Origin: Flavobacterium frigidimaris
GTDB taxonomy: Bacteria; Bacteroidota; Bacteroidia; Flavobacteriales; Flavobacteriaceae
Direction of reading: 5' to 3'
Assembly (NCBI GenBank): GCA_900129595.1
Contig: FQWG01000023.1
Coordinates: 1-64,000 of the forward strand
Length of the DNA: 64,000 bases
The notes under the pieces are model-generated. The model was not told where the DNA came from and did not search any database. It worked only from the letters and a program-made list of their open reading frames with translations. Positions 24,916-32,661 of the stretch are shown here, in pieces. Each line of letters opens with the position of its first letter. Position 1 is the stretch's first letter. Position numbers and translations under genes: made by a program.

Positions 24916-26643
24916 ATGAAATTCTTAACCATTATCATTTCGCTTGTATCGTTTACCATTTTCGCTCAAAACAATAAAAAATACGATACTTTTTTCGAAA
25001 AAGGAAATGGAAATCAATCCGCTTCTTATGAAGAAACGATACGTTATTTTAAACTTTTAGCGAATGATTTCCCAACAATTCAAATACAAGAAATGGGGCT
25101 GACGGATTCCGGAGAATCTTTGCACATGGTGGTTTACAATCCTGAAAAAGAATTTGATTTCGAGAAAATCCAGAAAAACAAAGCAGTACTTTTTATCAAT
25201 AACGGAATCCACGCCGGAGAACCTGACGGCATCGACGCCACAATGCAGTTCTACAGAGATTTAGCCATTGGTAAAATAAAAGCGCCGATAAATACAGTTT
25301 TGGTTACTATTCCGGTTTATAATATTGGCGGCGCTTTAAACAGAAATTCTACCACAAGAGCCAATCAGGATGGTCCGGAAGTTTATGGTTTTAGGGGAAA
25401 TGCGAGAAACTATGATCTGAATCGTGATTTAATGAAATCGGACACTCGAAACACCAAGAGTTTTGTCGAAATCTTTCAGAAAATAAATCCTGATGTTTTT
25501 ATCGACAATCATGTCAGTAACGGTTCTGATTACCAATACAAACTGACTTATATTATGACTCAGCACAATAAGTTAGGAACTGTTTTAGGTGATTTTATGA
25601 ATAATGAAATGATGCCGGCTCTGGTAAAGGATTTACAAAATAAGAAAATCGAAACAACGCCTTATGTAGATTCATTTAAAGATACTCCCGACAAAGGTTT
25701 TGGTCAATTTGTAGACAGTCCGAGATATACAACGGGTTATACTTCGTTGTTTAATACGATAGGTTTTGTAGTTGAAACACACATGCTGAAAAAATATGCT
25801 GAACGTGTCAAAATGACCTACGAATACACAAAATCTACTTTGGATTTTACCGACGCGAATTACCAAAAAATCAAAGGGCTACGGGTTAAGAACTTAGAAC
25901 AATATGAGCCTCGAAAACCATATACGCTAAAATGGGAATTAGACAGCACCAAAGCCACGACATTTTCGTTTTTAGGTTATGAAGCTGGTTACAAAAAAAG
26001 CGAAGCCACGACGGGAAATCGTTTGTATTATGACCGAAGCAAACCGTACAAAAAAGACGTTCCGTACATCAAAGAATTCAAATCGGTTAAAGACATTGTG
26101 ATTCCGTCTGCCTATATTATCCCGCGTGGATATTGGAACATTATTGATCTCTTGAAGAATAACAATATCTCGTATTCTCAACTTAAAAACGATACGATTA
26201 TCGAAGTAGAAAGCTATAGAATTGCCGATTTTAAAACGGTTCCTAATGCTTATGAAGGACATTATTTGCACTACAATACAACCTTAACTTCTAAAACTGT
26301 AAAAATGGCTTTCGCCAAAGGTGATTACCTGGTTCCAACAAAGCAAAAAGGTGTCAAATATTTAGTCGAAGCTTTTGAACCAGAAGGCACTGATTCTTTC
26401 TTTAACTGGAATTTCTTCGATCCTATTTTACAGCAAAAAGAACATTACTCAGAATATATTTTTGAAGATACGGCTTCGAAACTACTAAAAGAGAATCCAC
26501 AACTAAAAGCCGAATTAGAAACCAAAAAACAAAACGACCGCGAATTTGCTAAAAATGCTGAAGCGCAATTGAACTGGATTTATAAAAATTCCTTGCATTA
26601 TGAAAAGGCGCATTTGCAATATCCTGTCTATCGGGTTTTATAG
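24916..26643 (+). CDS. Secreted M14-family zinc carboxypeptidase
   Basis: Signal peptide (residues 1-17, ending TIFAQ), then the M14 metallopeptidase fold. IHAGEPDG holds the first zinc-binding His and Glu, FRGNARNYDLNRD the substrate-binding Asn-Arg type residues, DNHVSNGSDYQY the third zinc His, and FVVETHM the catalytic Glu region. The last 250 residues form an extra domain without a recognised family. At 575 residues it fits the large Bacteroidota exopeptidases that work in the periplasm. I chose the ATG at 24916, 23 bases after a -7 element. Confidence 0.9.
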   Translation: MKFLTIIISLVSFTIFAQNNKKYDTFFEKGNGNQSASYEETIRYFKLLANDFPTIQIQEMGLTDSGESLHMVVYNPEKEFDFEKIQKNKAVLFINNGIHAGEPDGIDATMQFYRDLAIGKIKAPINTVLVTIPVYNIGGALNRNSTTRANQDGPEVYGFRGNARNYDLNRDLMKSDTRNTKSFVEIFQKINPDVFIDNHVSNGSDYQYKLTYIMTQHNKLGTVLGDFMNNEMMPALVKDLQNKKIETTPYVDSFKDTPDKGFGQFVDSPRYTTGYTSLFNTIGFVVETHMLKKYAERVKMTYEYTKSTLDFTDANYQKIKGLRVKNLEQYEPRKPYTLKWELDSTKATTFSFLGYEAGYKKSEATTGNRLYYDRSKPYKKDVPYIKEFKSVKDIVIPSAYIIPRGYWNIIDLLKNNNISYSQLKNDTIIEVESYRIADFKTVPNAYEGHYLHYNTTLTSKTVKMAFAKGDYLVPTKQKGVKYLVEAFEPEGTDSFFNWNFFDPILQQKEHYSEYIFEDTASKLLKENPQLKAELETKKQNDREFAKNAEAQLNWIYKNSLHYEKAHLQYPVYRVL

Positions 26644-26855
26644 TTTATTTTTTAAAACCGTAAAGTTTTTTAACCGCGTAGTTCGCTCAGTTTTTTTTTT
26701 GATTGTGCTGAAAAACGCAGAGATTGCAAATTTTTACGTGGGGATCTTTATCAAAATTTTAAAATTTACTCTACATTAATTTATAACACTTTATGGTTTT
26801 CCATAAAATCAACCTATAATATGTCTTTAAATTTGAAAACTAAAACGATAAAATT
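26644..26855. other. Intergenic region with a -7 element
   Basis: Simple intergenic repeat text follows the peptidase gene. TAAATTTG at 26828-26835 is a good -7 element for the next lipoprotein gene, 20 bases before its start. Confidence 0.5.
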
Positions 26856-27455
26856 ATGATTAAATATTACCATCAAATGACGAAAATTACGTTATTATTA
26901 GGAATCTTATTAATAGCTTCTTGTGGAAAAAGTAAAGAAGAAAAAATGCTGTATGATTATCAAAAAGCAAAAGCAAGAAGTATTAATTTCAATATTGATG
27001 ATTTGGATTTTAATATTAAATCATTAGATAAACTAAACGACATAAAAGCAAAAGATAGTATGGCTTTTTTCCAAAACAAACTTGTTGAATATTATAAAAC
27101 TACAGATAAAGAAAAAGAAGCAATTAGTTTTGAATACGTAATAAGTCAATTAGACACCCTTATCAATTCATACCAAGAATTAATATTATTAAGAGCTAAA
27201 GCTGGAAAATCTTATTTGAATTATGACGATAAAGAAAACAGAAATAAGTTTATAAAAGAAAAAGTATATGTTGAAAATTGGAAAGAACAATATGATAAAT
27301 ATAAGAAAAATCCAGAAGTTGTTTTATCTTCAAAATATAAAGCAAACTATACAATTTTAAATCCCGTAATGAATAATGCAAAACAAACTTTTGAAAAGTT
27401 TTTCTTTACTAACTCAAGTCAGACTCAATTCATAGGAGAAGAAAATATTAAATAA
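26856..27455 (+). CDS. Hypothetical lipoprotein, 199 aa
   Basis: The lipobox LIASC is close to the N-terminus and gives a mature, highly charged, mostly helical protein. The first ATG (26856) lies 20 bases after a -7 element; an internal ATG at 26877 would give a more typical signal length (MTKITLLLGILLIASC), and either is possible. No family was recognised. Base composition is lower in GC than its neighbours, in keeping with an accessory gene. Confidence 0.7.
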   Translation: MIKYYHQMTKITLLLGILLIASCGKSKEEKMLYDYQKAKARSINFNIDDLDFNIKSLDKLNDIKAKDSMAFFQNKLVEYYKTTDKEKEAISFEYVISQLDTLINSYQELILLRAKAGKSYLNYDDKENRNKFIKEKVYVENWKEQYDKYKKNPEVVLSSKYKANYTILNPVMNNAKQTFEKFFFTNSSQTQFIGEENIK

Positions 27456-27467
27456 AACCCTAATGCC

Positions 27468-27502
27468 CCGATTACTATGATTATGCAAATTATAGTAATC
27501 GG
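27468..27502 (+). terminator. Hairpin after the lipoprotein gene
   Basis: CCGATTACTAT at 27468-27478 and ATAGTAATCGG at 27492-27502 form a perfect 11-bp stem 12 bases after the stop. There is no T run, so it may stabilise the mRNA end rather than terminate. Confidence 0.6.
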
Positions 27503-27517
27503 AATCTCCAAAATATA

Positions 27518-27549
27518 AAAGCCTAATAAATATAAATTTATTAGGCTTT
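27518..27549. terminator. Bidirectional hairpin terminator
   Basis: AAAGCCTAATAAAT and ATTTATTAGGCTTT form a perfect 14-bp stem with a 4-base loop, between the lipoprotein gene and the convergent XRE regulator. Confidence 0.8.
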
Positions 27550-27574
27550 CGTATATTATAGAAAGAATAAAAGA

Positions 27575-27991
27575 TTATTTATCCTTTAATATTTTTTCTA
27601 AAAACTCAACTTTGTCTTTTTCAGCCTGAACTAAACGTTCGTACAATTTTTTATTTTCTTCGTAAGCTTCAATTAACTTTTCTAAAGGATTAAAAGTGAA
27701 CAATGGTCCATGCGAAAATGCGCCATTACTTCCACTATTATCATAAAAATTATTAAAATAATTAATTGCAGCTTCGTCTGAAAAATTTTTAAGCGCTTCA
27801 ACACTTACTCCCAGAGCTTTTGCTACTTCAACAAGTTTTTCATCGCTGATAGTTTCGCTGTTTTCAAGAGTAGATATAGCTTGTTGATTTGTTCCTAAAG
27901 CTTGTGCCAAAGCTTCTTGCTTCATGTCTCTAAGTTCACGAATTCGGCTAATTTTTCGCCCTATATGGTTTGATTTTGTTAGTGTGCTCAT
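27575..27991 (-). CDS. XRE-family transcriptional regulator, 138 aa
   Basis: Residues about 11-65 form a Cro/C1-type helix-turn-helix (ISRIRELRDMKQEALAQALG, then NQQAISTLENSETISDEKL). The rest is a C-terminal region ending in a coiled coil (about residues 105-135) that may dimerise. It is a single gene with a -7 element placed so that its mRNA should be leaderless, and with a palindrome upstream that may be its own operator. Target genes are unknown. Confidence 0.88.
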   Translation of the reverse strand: MSTLTKSNHIGRKISRIRELRDMKQEALAQALGTNQQAISTLENSETISDEKLVEVAKALGVSVEALKNFSDEAAINYFNNFYDNSGSNGAFSHGPLFTFNPLEKLIEAYEENKKLYERLVQAEKDKVEFLEKILKDK

Positions 27992-27995
27992 AATT

Positions 27996-28003
27996 CAAAG
28001 ATA
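27996..28003 (-). promoter_or_regulatory. -7 element directly before the XRE regulator
   Basis: TATCTTTG on the minus strand is a perfect TAnnTTTG followed by AATT and the ATG, the same 4-base spacing as at pyrE and the DEAD-box helicase. Confidence 0.6.
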
Positions 28004-28022
28004 ATATTAAGGTTCACAACAA

Positions 28023-28045
28023 CCAATATGTAAAAAACATATATT
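28023..28045. promoter_or_regulatory. Palindrome at the -33 region of the XRE gene
   Basis: CAATATGT, five A, then ACATATATTG makes an interrupted palindrome about 20-45 bases before the predicted transcription start, a natural place for an autoregulatory operator. Confidence 0.35.
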
Positions 28046-28190
28046 GTTATGTACGATACAATCTAAATGATTTGTTATCTAAACAAAAGTACGATTTTTG
28101 AGACATGAAATAGTTAAAAATGAAAAATTATGTAAAACCCAGCATGAAGCCGATTACGCAGATTTGTAATTATTAAGTGTTCAAAACCTG

Positions 28191-28450
28191 TTGCTCTGAA
28201 AGAGCCATAGCAATAGCATGGTGCGAAGCACTATGAATAAAAAACGATTATATTTTTAAGCCCTGTAAGGGCGGAAGCATAATTTCAAAAAAAATGTTTA
28301 CCTTATTTTACATGATGTTCTCTTAAAAAACGCCTTTTTCTTTATAACTTTATTCTCTATTTTCTGTTGCCCTTTCAGGGCAATTTCCTCTTTTGATAAA
28401 TTCGTAGTGCGCTGCACCACGCTATTGCTTTTTAGGGCTTTCAGCCTATT
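28191..28450. repeat. Inverted pair of REP-like elements
   Basis: The left element (28191-28276) contains GCTCTGAAAGAGC, GCAATAGCATGGTGCGAAGC and GCCCTGTAAGGGC. The right one (28364-28450) is a related copy in reverse, with the palindrome TTGCCCTTTCAGGGCAA at 28367-28383 and GTGCGCTGCACCACGCTATT. This fills most of the 645-base gap between 27991 and 28636, where no gene was seen. The arrangement is like bacterial interspersed mosaic elements mobilised by RAYT transposases, but no transposase is present here. Confidence 0.65.
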
Positions 28451-28515
28451 TTTAAAAGTTTCGAATACTTATGATTGCAAAACCCAATAGCGCGGATTTG
28501 CAATCTGTTGCATTA

Positions 28516-28548
28516 AACTTTGTCAAAGTTTAAAACTTTGACAAAGTT
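28516..28548. repeat. Perfect 15-bp inverted repeat
   Basis: AACTTTGTCAAAGTT at 28516-28530 and AACTTTGACAAAGTT at 28534-28548 form a tight hairpin with a 3-base loop. Similar wording occurs in the terminator at 60194-60232. Confidence 0.75.
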
Positions 28549-28635
28549 GGACCAAATAAATAAAAACCTGAAAACCAATTATATTTTAATTTGTATTTTA
28601 GTACTCCAAAAAACTAACCCACTAACCCCTATTTT

Positions 28636-28866
28636 ATGTCATTTCAAGGATATTTAAAAACTATTAAAGAGAAAACAGGAAATGGTCCGGCTGAGTTTAG
28701 AATGCTGGCGGAACAAAAGGGATTTACATTAGATGGAAAACTCAAACCTGAGGTAAAAGCAGGAGATATTGTAAGTTGGCTTAAAAATGATTTCGATTTA
28801 GGCCAAGGACATTCGATGGCCATTTATGCGCTGCTCAAAGGCATAAAAGATGAAAATAGTAAGTAA
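28636..28866 (+). CDS. DUF4287 family protein, 76 aa
   Basis: The short protein (MSFQGYLKTIKEKTGNGP, then LKPEVKAGDIVSWLKNDFDL and GHSMAIYALLKG) is a stand-alone DUF4287 domain. It is soluble, and its function is not known. A GNAT acetyltransferase gene follows after 45 bases and a DUF6882 gene after that, all in one direction. Confidence 0.85.
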   Translation: MSFQGYLKTIKEKTGNGPAEFRMLAEQKGFTLDGKLKPEVKAGDIVSWLKNDFDLGQGHSMAIYALLKGIKDENSK

Positions 28867-28911
28867 GGAACGCTAAAATAATTAAACGTTTAGCAACAAT
28901 AAATAGAAGAA

Positions 28912-29361
28912 ATGAGAATAATCTCCGTAAGAGAAAACCCGGAATATCTAGATAAAACGATTCAATACTTTCAGAATAGCTGGTCTGAAATAGCACCCGT
29001 TATTTATGAAGACTGCATTACGCATAGTATAAATGCCAAAGACTCTTTGCCACAATGGTATCTCTTAGAACATAACGAAGAAATTATTGGCTGTGCCGGA
29101 CTTATTACAAATGATTTTATTAGCCGGATGGATCTATATCCCTGGATTTGCGCCATTTTTATAGACGAGAAACAGCGTGGAAATAACTACAGTAAGTTAC
29201 TTATCGAAAAAGCCAAAGAAGACTCTAAAAAAGCGGGATTCAAAAACTTATACCTTTGTACGGACCATACAGGATTTTATGAAAAATCTGGTTTTAGCTA
29301 TATCGGGCAAGGATATCATCCTTGGGAAGAAGAATCCAGAATTTATCAAATCGATTTGTAA
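28912..29361 (+). CDS. GNAT family N-acetyltransferase
   Basis: The 149-residue protein shows a GNAT core: ICAIFIDEKQRGNNYSKLLI, with the acetyl-CoA-binding Q/R-x-x-G-x-G/N motif altered to QRGNNY, followed by a helix and the C-terminal FYEKSGFSYIGQGYH. It would acetylate a small-molecule or protein amine in the cytoplasm; the substrate is not predictable. Confidence 0.88.
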   Translation: MRIISVRENPEYLDKTIQYFQNSWSEIAPVIYEDCITHSINAKDSLPQWYLLEHNEEIIGCAGLITNDFISRMDLYPWICAIFIDEKQRGNNYSKLLIEKAKEDSKKAGFKNLYLCTDHTGFYEKSGFSYIGQGYHPWEEESRIYQIDL

Positions 29362-29406
29362 ACTTATTTCAGGGCAAGACACAAACTAACTAAAAACCAT
29401 AAAGAA

Positions 29407-30156
29407 ATGGGATTATTCAATAAACTTTTTAAAAAGAAAGAAGAGAATAAGGAGTCAACTTCAACTGTCATTCAACCCAACATTAGCAAGCATTTTACAT
29501 CTGAAAATGATTTTTTAGAGAAATTTGGAGCTGCTGCTTTAGAAAAACAAAGAAATCTTTATGATGTAACTGGCGATCTTTCCTGGAATGTTGACATGGA
29601 CAAAGAAGAAATAACATTTGGAGAAAATCGTACTTTCCCGATGCAGGCTTTGGGTTCGTTTTCTCATTCTTCAGAAACATGGCTTTGGATCTGGGAAAAT
29701 AAAGCGGCTGGTTATACCGAATCTGTAATGAAACAAGCTCTTTTACTAAAGCAATATGGAGAACAAAATAATATTGATTTATTGACTGTTGGAAAATTTG
29801 ACGCCGTAGAAAATGATTTACATTTAATAGGAATGATTGCTGTCGAAATGTTCAACGGAAGTGGTTATTATCTTGGAAATTACGGACACGGAACAATGGT
29901 TCTTACCATTAAATCTGATGTAATAGACAAAGTTGAAAGTGAAGAATTCTCTCGAATTTTAACTGTTTTTCCAGAACTAATTTCAACATTTGAAATTCAA
30001 AATCATAAAAATGCTTTTACAAATTATCTAACACAGAAAGGCTATAAACTGACATCGAACGGAAACGAAATTAAAGCAGAAAAGAATGAGAATGTAATTA
30101 ACGCTGTTTTTAATGAAGATAATCTTTTGATAAAATTAAATGGTAGTAATGCTTAA
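29407..30156 (+). CDS. DUF6882 domain protein, 249 aa
   Basis: A Lys-rich N-terminus (about 20 residues) leads into a conserved domain with LGSFSHSSETWLWIWEN and LLTVGKFDAVENDLHLIGMI. This matches my memory of DUF6882. The last 60 residues look like a separate small domain. It is soluble with no signal peptide, and its function is unknown. Confidence 0.7.
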   Translation: MGLFNKLFKKKEENKESTSTVIQPNISKHFTSENDFLEKFGAAALEKQRNLYDVTGDLSWNVDMDKEEITFGENRTFPMQALGSFSHSSETWLWIWENKAAGYTESVMKQALLLKQYGEQNNIDLLTVGKFDAVENDLHLIGMIAVEMFNGSGYYLGNYGHGTMVLTIKSDVIDKVESEEFSRILTVFPELISTFEIQNHKNAFTNYLTQKGYKLTSNGNEIKAEKNENVINAVFNEDNLLIKLNGSNA

Positions 30157-30210
30157 GCTTTCCTGCCTGACTTAAAAACAACTAAAAAAACAGAAAGCCC
30201 TTTTAGAACC

Positions 30211-30335
30211 CATTGCTCGCGTGAGGGATAGAAGCAATCCGCCGCAGCGGAGCGTATAGCCCGACAGCATCCCGATAAGAGGGCGTATAAACGTAAACCA
30301 AATTTGCCCTCTTATCGGGATGGTGGCACGCCCAA
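30211..30335. repeat. Flavobacterial intergenic element with a 17-bp perfect inverted repeat
   Basis: The block opens CATTGCTCGCGTGAGGGATA, contains CCGCCGCAGCGG and ends GGTGGCACGCCC. CATCCCGATAAGAGGGC at 30268-30284 is perfectly mirrored at 30306-30322. It is GC-richer than its surroundings, is non-coding and lies between convergent genes. Confidence 0.75.
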
Positions 30336-30373
30336 CTTAAAATTTTAAGAAACGCTAATTTGACGGAAATAAA

Positions 30374-30970
30374 TCACGACATTTTTCTCCAAAAGTTTAA
30401 TACTCCGTCGCAGGCAGAATATTCTAAATCAAAACTTTCGGGAATTTCTTCCCATGTACTCCAGTAAGTTACAAGTCTGGTATATTTAGGCGCTTTGGCA
30501 AGTTGGTCCCTGACATAGTTAGAATAAGAAAGGAACAGTTCGTTTTTGGGCACTATAATTTTATCGATTGGACAGGAAGTATCTATATTTTCGAAAAAAG
30601 AATTGTAGAAATAAAATGCATCGTAATCAGCAAAAGAAATATCGGTGATATTAGAATGAATAAATTCGACATTCTCGACATGATGCTTTTCGGCTATTTT
30701 TTTGGATAGTTTTATAAGAGATGCTCTTTGTTCAACTCCATAAAAAAGGCCTTTTGTAGAAGCTGCGCCCACTAAACAGAATTTCCCAACGCCTGCACCA
30801 ATGTCCAAAACCTTTTTATTGGGTTTATCAACCAGATAATCTGCCGCAATCCTGGCAATGGCAACCGGAGTCCAATGTCGCTCTGCCAGTCTTCTGATGC
30901 GTGTAGAATACAACATATTAAACGTGCTGTCTTCTATTTCTATATTTTTTTTTAAGGATTTAAAAACCAT
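30374..30970 (-). CDS. Class I SAM-dependent methyltransferase
   Basis: The 198-residue protein carries the SAM-binding motif I (VLDIGAGVGKFCLVGA, near residue 56), an acidic residue at the end of the next strand (YGVEQRASL) and a motif-IV-like region around DAFYFYNSFFE. It is cytoplasmic and the substrate is unknown. It stands alone. The 250-base gap toward the Nudix gene shows no gene. Confidence 0.82.
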   Translation of the reverse strand: MVFKSLKKNIEIEDSTFNMLYSTRIRRLAERHWTPVAIARIAADYLVDKPNKKVLDIGAGVGKFCLVGAASTKGLFYGVEQRASLIKLSKKIAEKHHVENVEFIHSNITDISFADYDAFYFYNSFFENIDTSCPIDKIIVPKNELFLSYSNYVRDQLAKAPKYTRLVTYWSTWEEIPESFDLEYSACDGVLNFWRKMS

Positions 30971-31217
30971 TTAATTGGATTGCCTGTCTTTCTGATTAGA
31001 TAAAATCACGTTACGTCTTGCAACTACAACTCCTAAAAACCAGTAAATTTTAAGCACCCGATTTTAGTATTGCAGTATTTTCCTGCAATATAACATTACT
31101 TAATGTAATTCGCAATCTAAACGAACATTAAATGTATTTCTTTGATTGATGTCAGGATGACAATCCCTTAATCGTTTTAAATTTAAGATTTGATATTGGT
31201 ATTGAGATTTGATAACG

Positions 31218-31820
31218 TTATTTCAACTGTTTCTCTTCTTCAAATAACAATTTAATATTCTCATACGAGTTTTTCAGCGCTTCTTTGATTTGCTCGGGAT
31301 TTAGCCATGCTACTTTTTCGATGCCTTCTTCAAGCTGTCCTTTTGGCGTTCCTTCAAAATCAGATTGCATTTCGAACCAATGTGTGATTTTGAGTTTGTA
31401 TTTTCCGTTGCGTTTAAAAACGTGGTATGTTTTTTCGAGTTTATTAGTAATTCGAAGTTTGTTTACTCCGGTTTCTTCTTCGACTTCGCGCATGGCAGTT
31501 GCCTCAATTTCCTCGCCTTTCTCGATTCCGCCCTTTGGTAAGTCCCATTTTCCATTTCTGAAAATAAATAAAACCTCGCCTTTTTTATTGTACACAAGAC
31601 CTCCACCTGCTTTATTAACAGGGATTTTAGCCTTAAGGGTCTTCATAATTTCCTTTTCATCAGGATGATATAAATACGCCTTTTGAATTTTATTTTGAAA
31701 CATTTTGACTATAAGCTGCTCAATATCAATACTCTCTAACAAGAATAATTGAAAATCAGTCTCTCTTGAGATTTCATTTGTCAAAAAAAGTGGTTTGTCG
31801 TTCACAAAAACTTTATACAT
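31218..31820 (-). CDS. Nudix hydrolase
   Basis: The complete Nudix box GGIEKGEEIEATAMREVEEE plus TGV (near residues 95-117) defines the catalytic metal-binding loop and the fold. The 75-residue N-terminal region before the domain is unusual in length and may hold a substrate-specificity module. Nudix enzymes split nucleoside diphosphates linked to other groups. Its start codon lies only 7 bases from that of divergent pyrE, and the pyrE promoter sits in its first codons, so the two genes may interfere or be co-controlled. Confidence 0.92.
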   Translation of the reverse strand: MYKVFVNDKPLFLTNEISRETDFQLFLLESIDIEQLIVKMFQNKIQKAYLYHPDEKEIMKTLKAKIPVNKAGGGLVYNKKGEVLFIFRNGKWDLPKGGIEKGEEIEATAMREVEEETGVNKLRITNKLEKTYHVFKRNGKYKLKITHWFEMQSDFEGTPKGQLEEGIEKVAWLNPEQIKEALKNSYENIKLLFEEEKQLK

Positions 31821-31823
31821 TTG
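31794..31823 (+). promoter_or_regulatory. Consensus promoter of pyrE
   Basis: TTTG at 31794-31797 and TACATTTG at 31816-31823 with an 18-base spacer fit the Bacteroidota consensus well. The ATG follows after TACT, so the transcript should begin at the start codon. Confidence 0.7.
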
Positions 31824-31827
31824 TACT

Positions 31828-32478
31828 ATGATTTTTAATAAAGATACTGCCGAAAAAACAGCCGAATTGCTTTTGCAAATAAATGCAATTAAATTGAATC
31901 CCGAAAATCCTTTTACATGGGCTTCAGGTTGGAAATCTCCTATTTACTGTGATAATAGGTTAATTCTTTCATTTCCGAGCATCCGAAACTACGTTCGTGA
32001 TGAGTTTGCGAAGAATATTGAAAAACAATTTGGGAAACCAGATGTAATTGCCGGTGTTGCCACTGGAGCCATTGGAGTGGGAATTCTTGTTGCTGAAAGC
32101 CTTGGATTACCGTTTGTATATGTGCGTCCGGAAGCAAAAAAACACGGAAGACAAAACCAGGTTGAAGGTTTTTTACAAAAAGGACAAAATGTTGTTGTTG
32201 TAGAAGATTTAATCAGCACAGGAAACAGCAGTTTGATGGCTGTTGAAGCTTTACGTAACGAAGGTGCCAACATAAAAGGGATGGCAGCGATCTTTACTTA
32301 TGGTTTTAATGTTGCCGAAGAGAACTTTAAAAAGGCTAATATCGATTTGTATACGTTAAGCAATTACGAAAACCTGTTAGATTTAGCAGTTCAGAAACAA
32401 TACATTACAGAAGAGCAACAGTCTACTTTACTGGAATGGAACGAAAGTCCATCTACATGGGGGAAAGAAGAAGAATAG
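31828..32478 (+). CDS. pyrE: Orotate phosphoribosyltransferase
   Basis: This 216-residue cytoplasmic enzyme makes orotidine monophosphate from orotate and PRPP in pyrimidine synthesis. It shows the PRPP-binding loop VVVVEDLISTGNSS (near residue 115), the flexible loop region RPEAKKHGRQNQVEG, and IAGVATGAIGVG. I chose the ATG at 31828 (MIFNKDTAEK); a longer TTG-start frame from 31795 would run through the promoter. A 7-bp tandem repeat begins with the base after the stop codon. Confidence 0.95.
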   Translation: MIFNKDTAEKTAELLLQINAIKLNPENPFTWASGWKSPIYCDNRLILSFPSIRNYVRDEFAKNIEKQFGKPDVIAGVATGAIGVGILVAESLGLPFVYVRPEAKKHGRQNQVEGFLQKGQNVVVVEDLISTGNSSLMAVEALRNEGANIKGMAAIFTYGFNVAEENFKKANIDLYTLSNYENLLDLAVQKQYITEEQQSTLLEWNESPSTWGKEEE

Positions 32479-32562
32479 ATTTTAGATTTTAGATTTTAGA
32501 TTTTAGATTTTAGATTTTAGATTTTAGATTTTAGATTTTAGATTTTAGATTTTAGATTTTAA
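32479..32562. repeat. Tandem array of 11 perfect 7-bp units
   Basis: ATTTTAG is repeated 11 times without error from 32479 to 32555, followed by a twelfth, changed unit (ATTTTAA). It starts immediately after the pyrE stop codon. Confidence 0.95.
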
Positions 32563-32589
32563 TAATTTGAAATTGCATTTCAAATTATT
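32561..32589. repeat. Perfect hairpin after the 7-bp array
   Basis: AATAATTTGAAAT and ATTTCAAATTATT form a perfect 13-bp stem with a 3-base loop. There is no T run, so it may protect the pyrE mRNA end rather than terminate transcription. Confidence 0.75.
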
Positions 32590-32661
32590 AAAAATGAGTA
32601 TCGTATTGGAATTTATTTTTCCGCCCATTCTTAAAAAAAACAATTAGTAAAAAATTAAAAT

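Noticed and set aside
32479..32562. Possible CRISPR array
   Set aside because: The units are 7 bases, contiguous and without spacers; it is a simple tandem repeat and no cas genes are present.
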